Positions 4,712 through 5,402 of a stretch of 5,402 nucleotides of DNA are shown here, one piece after another. The stretch comes from Alphaproteobacteria bacterium. GTDB lineage: Bacteria; Pseudomonadota; Alphaproteobacteria; UBA828. Location: the NCBI GenBank assembly GCA_018668475.1, contig JABJCZ010000146.1, forward strand, positions 1 to 5,402. Reading direction: 5' to 3'. The number at the start of each line of letters is the position of its first letter. The stretch's first letter is position 1. Made by a program: the position numbers and the translations under genes. The notes under the pieces were generated by a model, which ran no database searches, was not told the DNA's origin, and saw only the letters and a list, made by a program, of their open reading frames with translations.

Positions 4712-5402
4712 TCGTGGGGCCTCCATGCCCGCGCCTTATCGGTGATGTTGGCGGCGACCGTTCTCGGCGCCTGCGCCGGGCCAGACAAAGCAGCTGACCT
4801 GGTAGCCAGCGCGGGCGATGGCCACTTTTTTGGTGGTGTAGCAACTGATGAGCCGCGCGCGACACTGATCGGCCGCGACGTCCTTATGGCGGGTGGAACT
4901 GCAGCTGACGCGGCCGTTGCTGTTTATTTCACCCTCGCAGTTACCTACCCATCGAATGCGAGCCTTGGCGCCGGTGGCACCTGCCTGGTGCAGGATCCGG
5001 ATGTGGATGACTTGGCCGACACTGTTCGTGCGCTTGAGTTTTTGCCTGGGGTCGCCGTTGGCAGCGCTACGGCAAATCCCCGCCGGGCAACAGCGGTGCC
5101 GGCGGCAGTGCGCGGCATGTTTGCGCTCTATTCCCGATATGGACGGCTTGATTGGGCGCGCCTCGTTGCGCCGGCAGAGAATTTGGCGCGGTTTGGCCAC
5201 CCTATATCCCGGGCTTTGGCGCGTGATTTGTCTTTGGCGGAAAGCGAATTGTTTGACGACCGCGACGTGCGGCGGATTTTTGGCGATGCAGAGGGCTTGC
5301 CTTTGGTTGAGGGGCAGAGGCTGACCCAGCTCGATCTTGCCGCGGTTTTGGCGCAAGTTCGCATAAAGGGCCCCGGCGATTTCTATGGAGGCGACCTGGC
5401 GC
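4688..5402 (+). CDS. Gamma-glutamyltransferase-family lipoprotein, N-terminal part (partial at right edge)
   Basis: The frame is open from the ATG at 4688-4690 to the window end (238 codons). Residues 1-29 are a lipoprotein signal: basic MRPLKRR, a hydrophobic stretch, and lipobox L-G-A-C with Cys29 as the lipidated residue, placing the protein in the envelope. Residues about 48-238 match the start of the GGT large subunit: GGVATDEPRATLIGRDVLMAGG (48-69 region), GTAADAAVAVYFTLAVTYPS (70-89), LGAGGTCLV (93-101), TAVPAAVRGMFALYSRYGRL (135-154 region), and WARLVAPAENLARFGHPIS. GGTs are Ntn hydrolases that cleave gamma-glutamyl bonds such as in glutathione; the catalytic Thr of the small subunit would lie beyond this window. 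The conserved DFREMAP-like segment reads RALEFLP here, so the arginine that holds the substrate carboxylate appears to be absent. Enzymatic function is therefore uncertain. No clear Shine-Dalgarno precedes the ATG. Confidence 0.85.
   Translation, partial: MRPLKRRQSWGLHARALSVMLAATVLGACAGPDKAADLVASAGDGHFFGGVATDEPRATLIGRDVLMAGGTAADAAVAVYFTLAVTYPSNASLGAGGTCLVQDPDVDDLADTVRALEFLPGVAVGSATANPRRATAVPAAVRGMFALYSRYGRLDWARLVAPAENLARFGHPISRALARDLSLAESELFDDRDVRRIFGDAEGLPLVEGQRLTQLDLAAVLAQVRIKGPGDFYGGDLA

Noticed and set aside
4736..5356. A 206-codon minus-strand open frame
   Set aside because: It lies wholly antisense to the GGT-family gene, whose plus-strand frame has clear family motifs. The antisense product is rich in Arg, Ala and Cys with no domain, typical of a shadow frame in GC-rich DNA.

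Overview
The window looks like chromosomal DNA from a GC-rich alphaproteobacterium. That assignment is inferred from three things: the aroQ-accB-accC gene order, a bifunctional ThiS-ThiG fusion (known mainly from that class), and a BepA-like M48 protease next to a divergent gamma-glutamyltransferase homologue. I see no phage, transposase, CRISPR, tRNA or rRNA signal.

Layout. Positions 1-1669 hold a minus-strand cluster read aroQ, accB, accC. AroQ is a type II 3-dehydroquinase (shikimate pathway). AccB is the biotin carboxyl carrier and AccC the biotin carboxylase of acetyl-CoA carboxylase, the first committed step of fatty acid synthesis; accC runs off the left edge. A 167-base divergent intergenic region (1670-1836) separates this cluster from a plus-strand gene, 1837-2832. 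That gene joins the sulfur carrier ThiS and the thiazole synthase ThiG of thiamine biosynthesis in one frame.

Positions 2833-3258 are a gene-free region between two convergent genes. It contains a run of inverted repeats, among them a CRP-type TGTGA-N6-TCACT palindrome, and an AT-rich island that contrasts with the flanking genes. This is the least explained part of the window.

On the minus strand, 3259-4671 encodes an exported zinc metalloprotease with a C-terminal TPR-like region (BepA/YfgC type). On the plus strand, 4688 to the right edge encodes the N-terminal part of a lipoprotein of the gamma-glutamyltransferase family. The annotated starts of these two genes are only 16 bases apart, so they share a very compact divergent control region.

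How the genes fit together: aroQ-accB-accC is a housekeeping anabolic cluster, thiSG supplies the thiazole half of thiamine, and the protease and the GGT-like lipoprotein act in the cell envelope. The strongest points for a second look are the fused ThiS-ThiG whose Gly-Gly tail is internal, the unexplained intergenic region with its CRP-like palindrome, and a GGT homologue that seems to lack the usual substrate-carboxylate-binding arginine.
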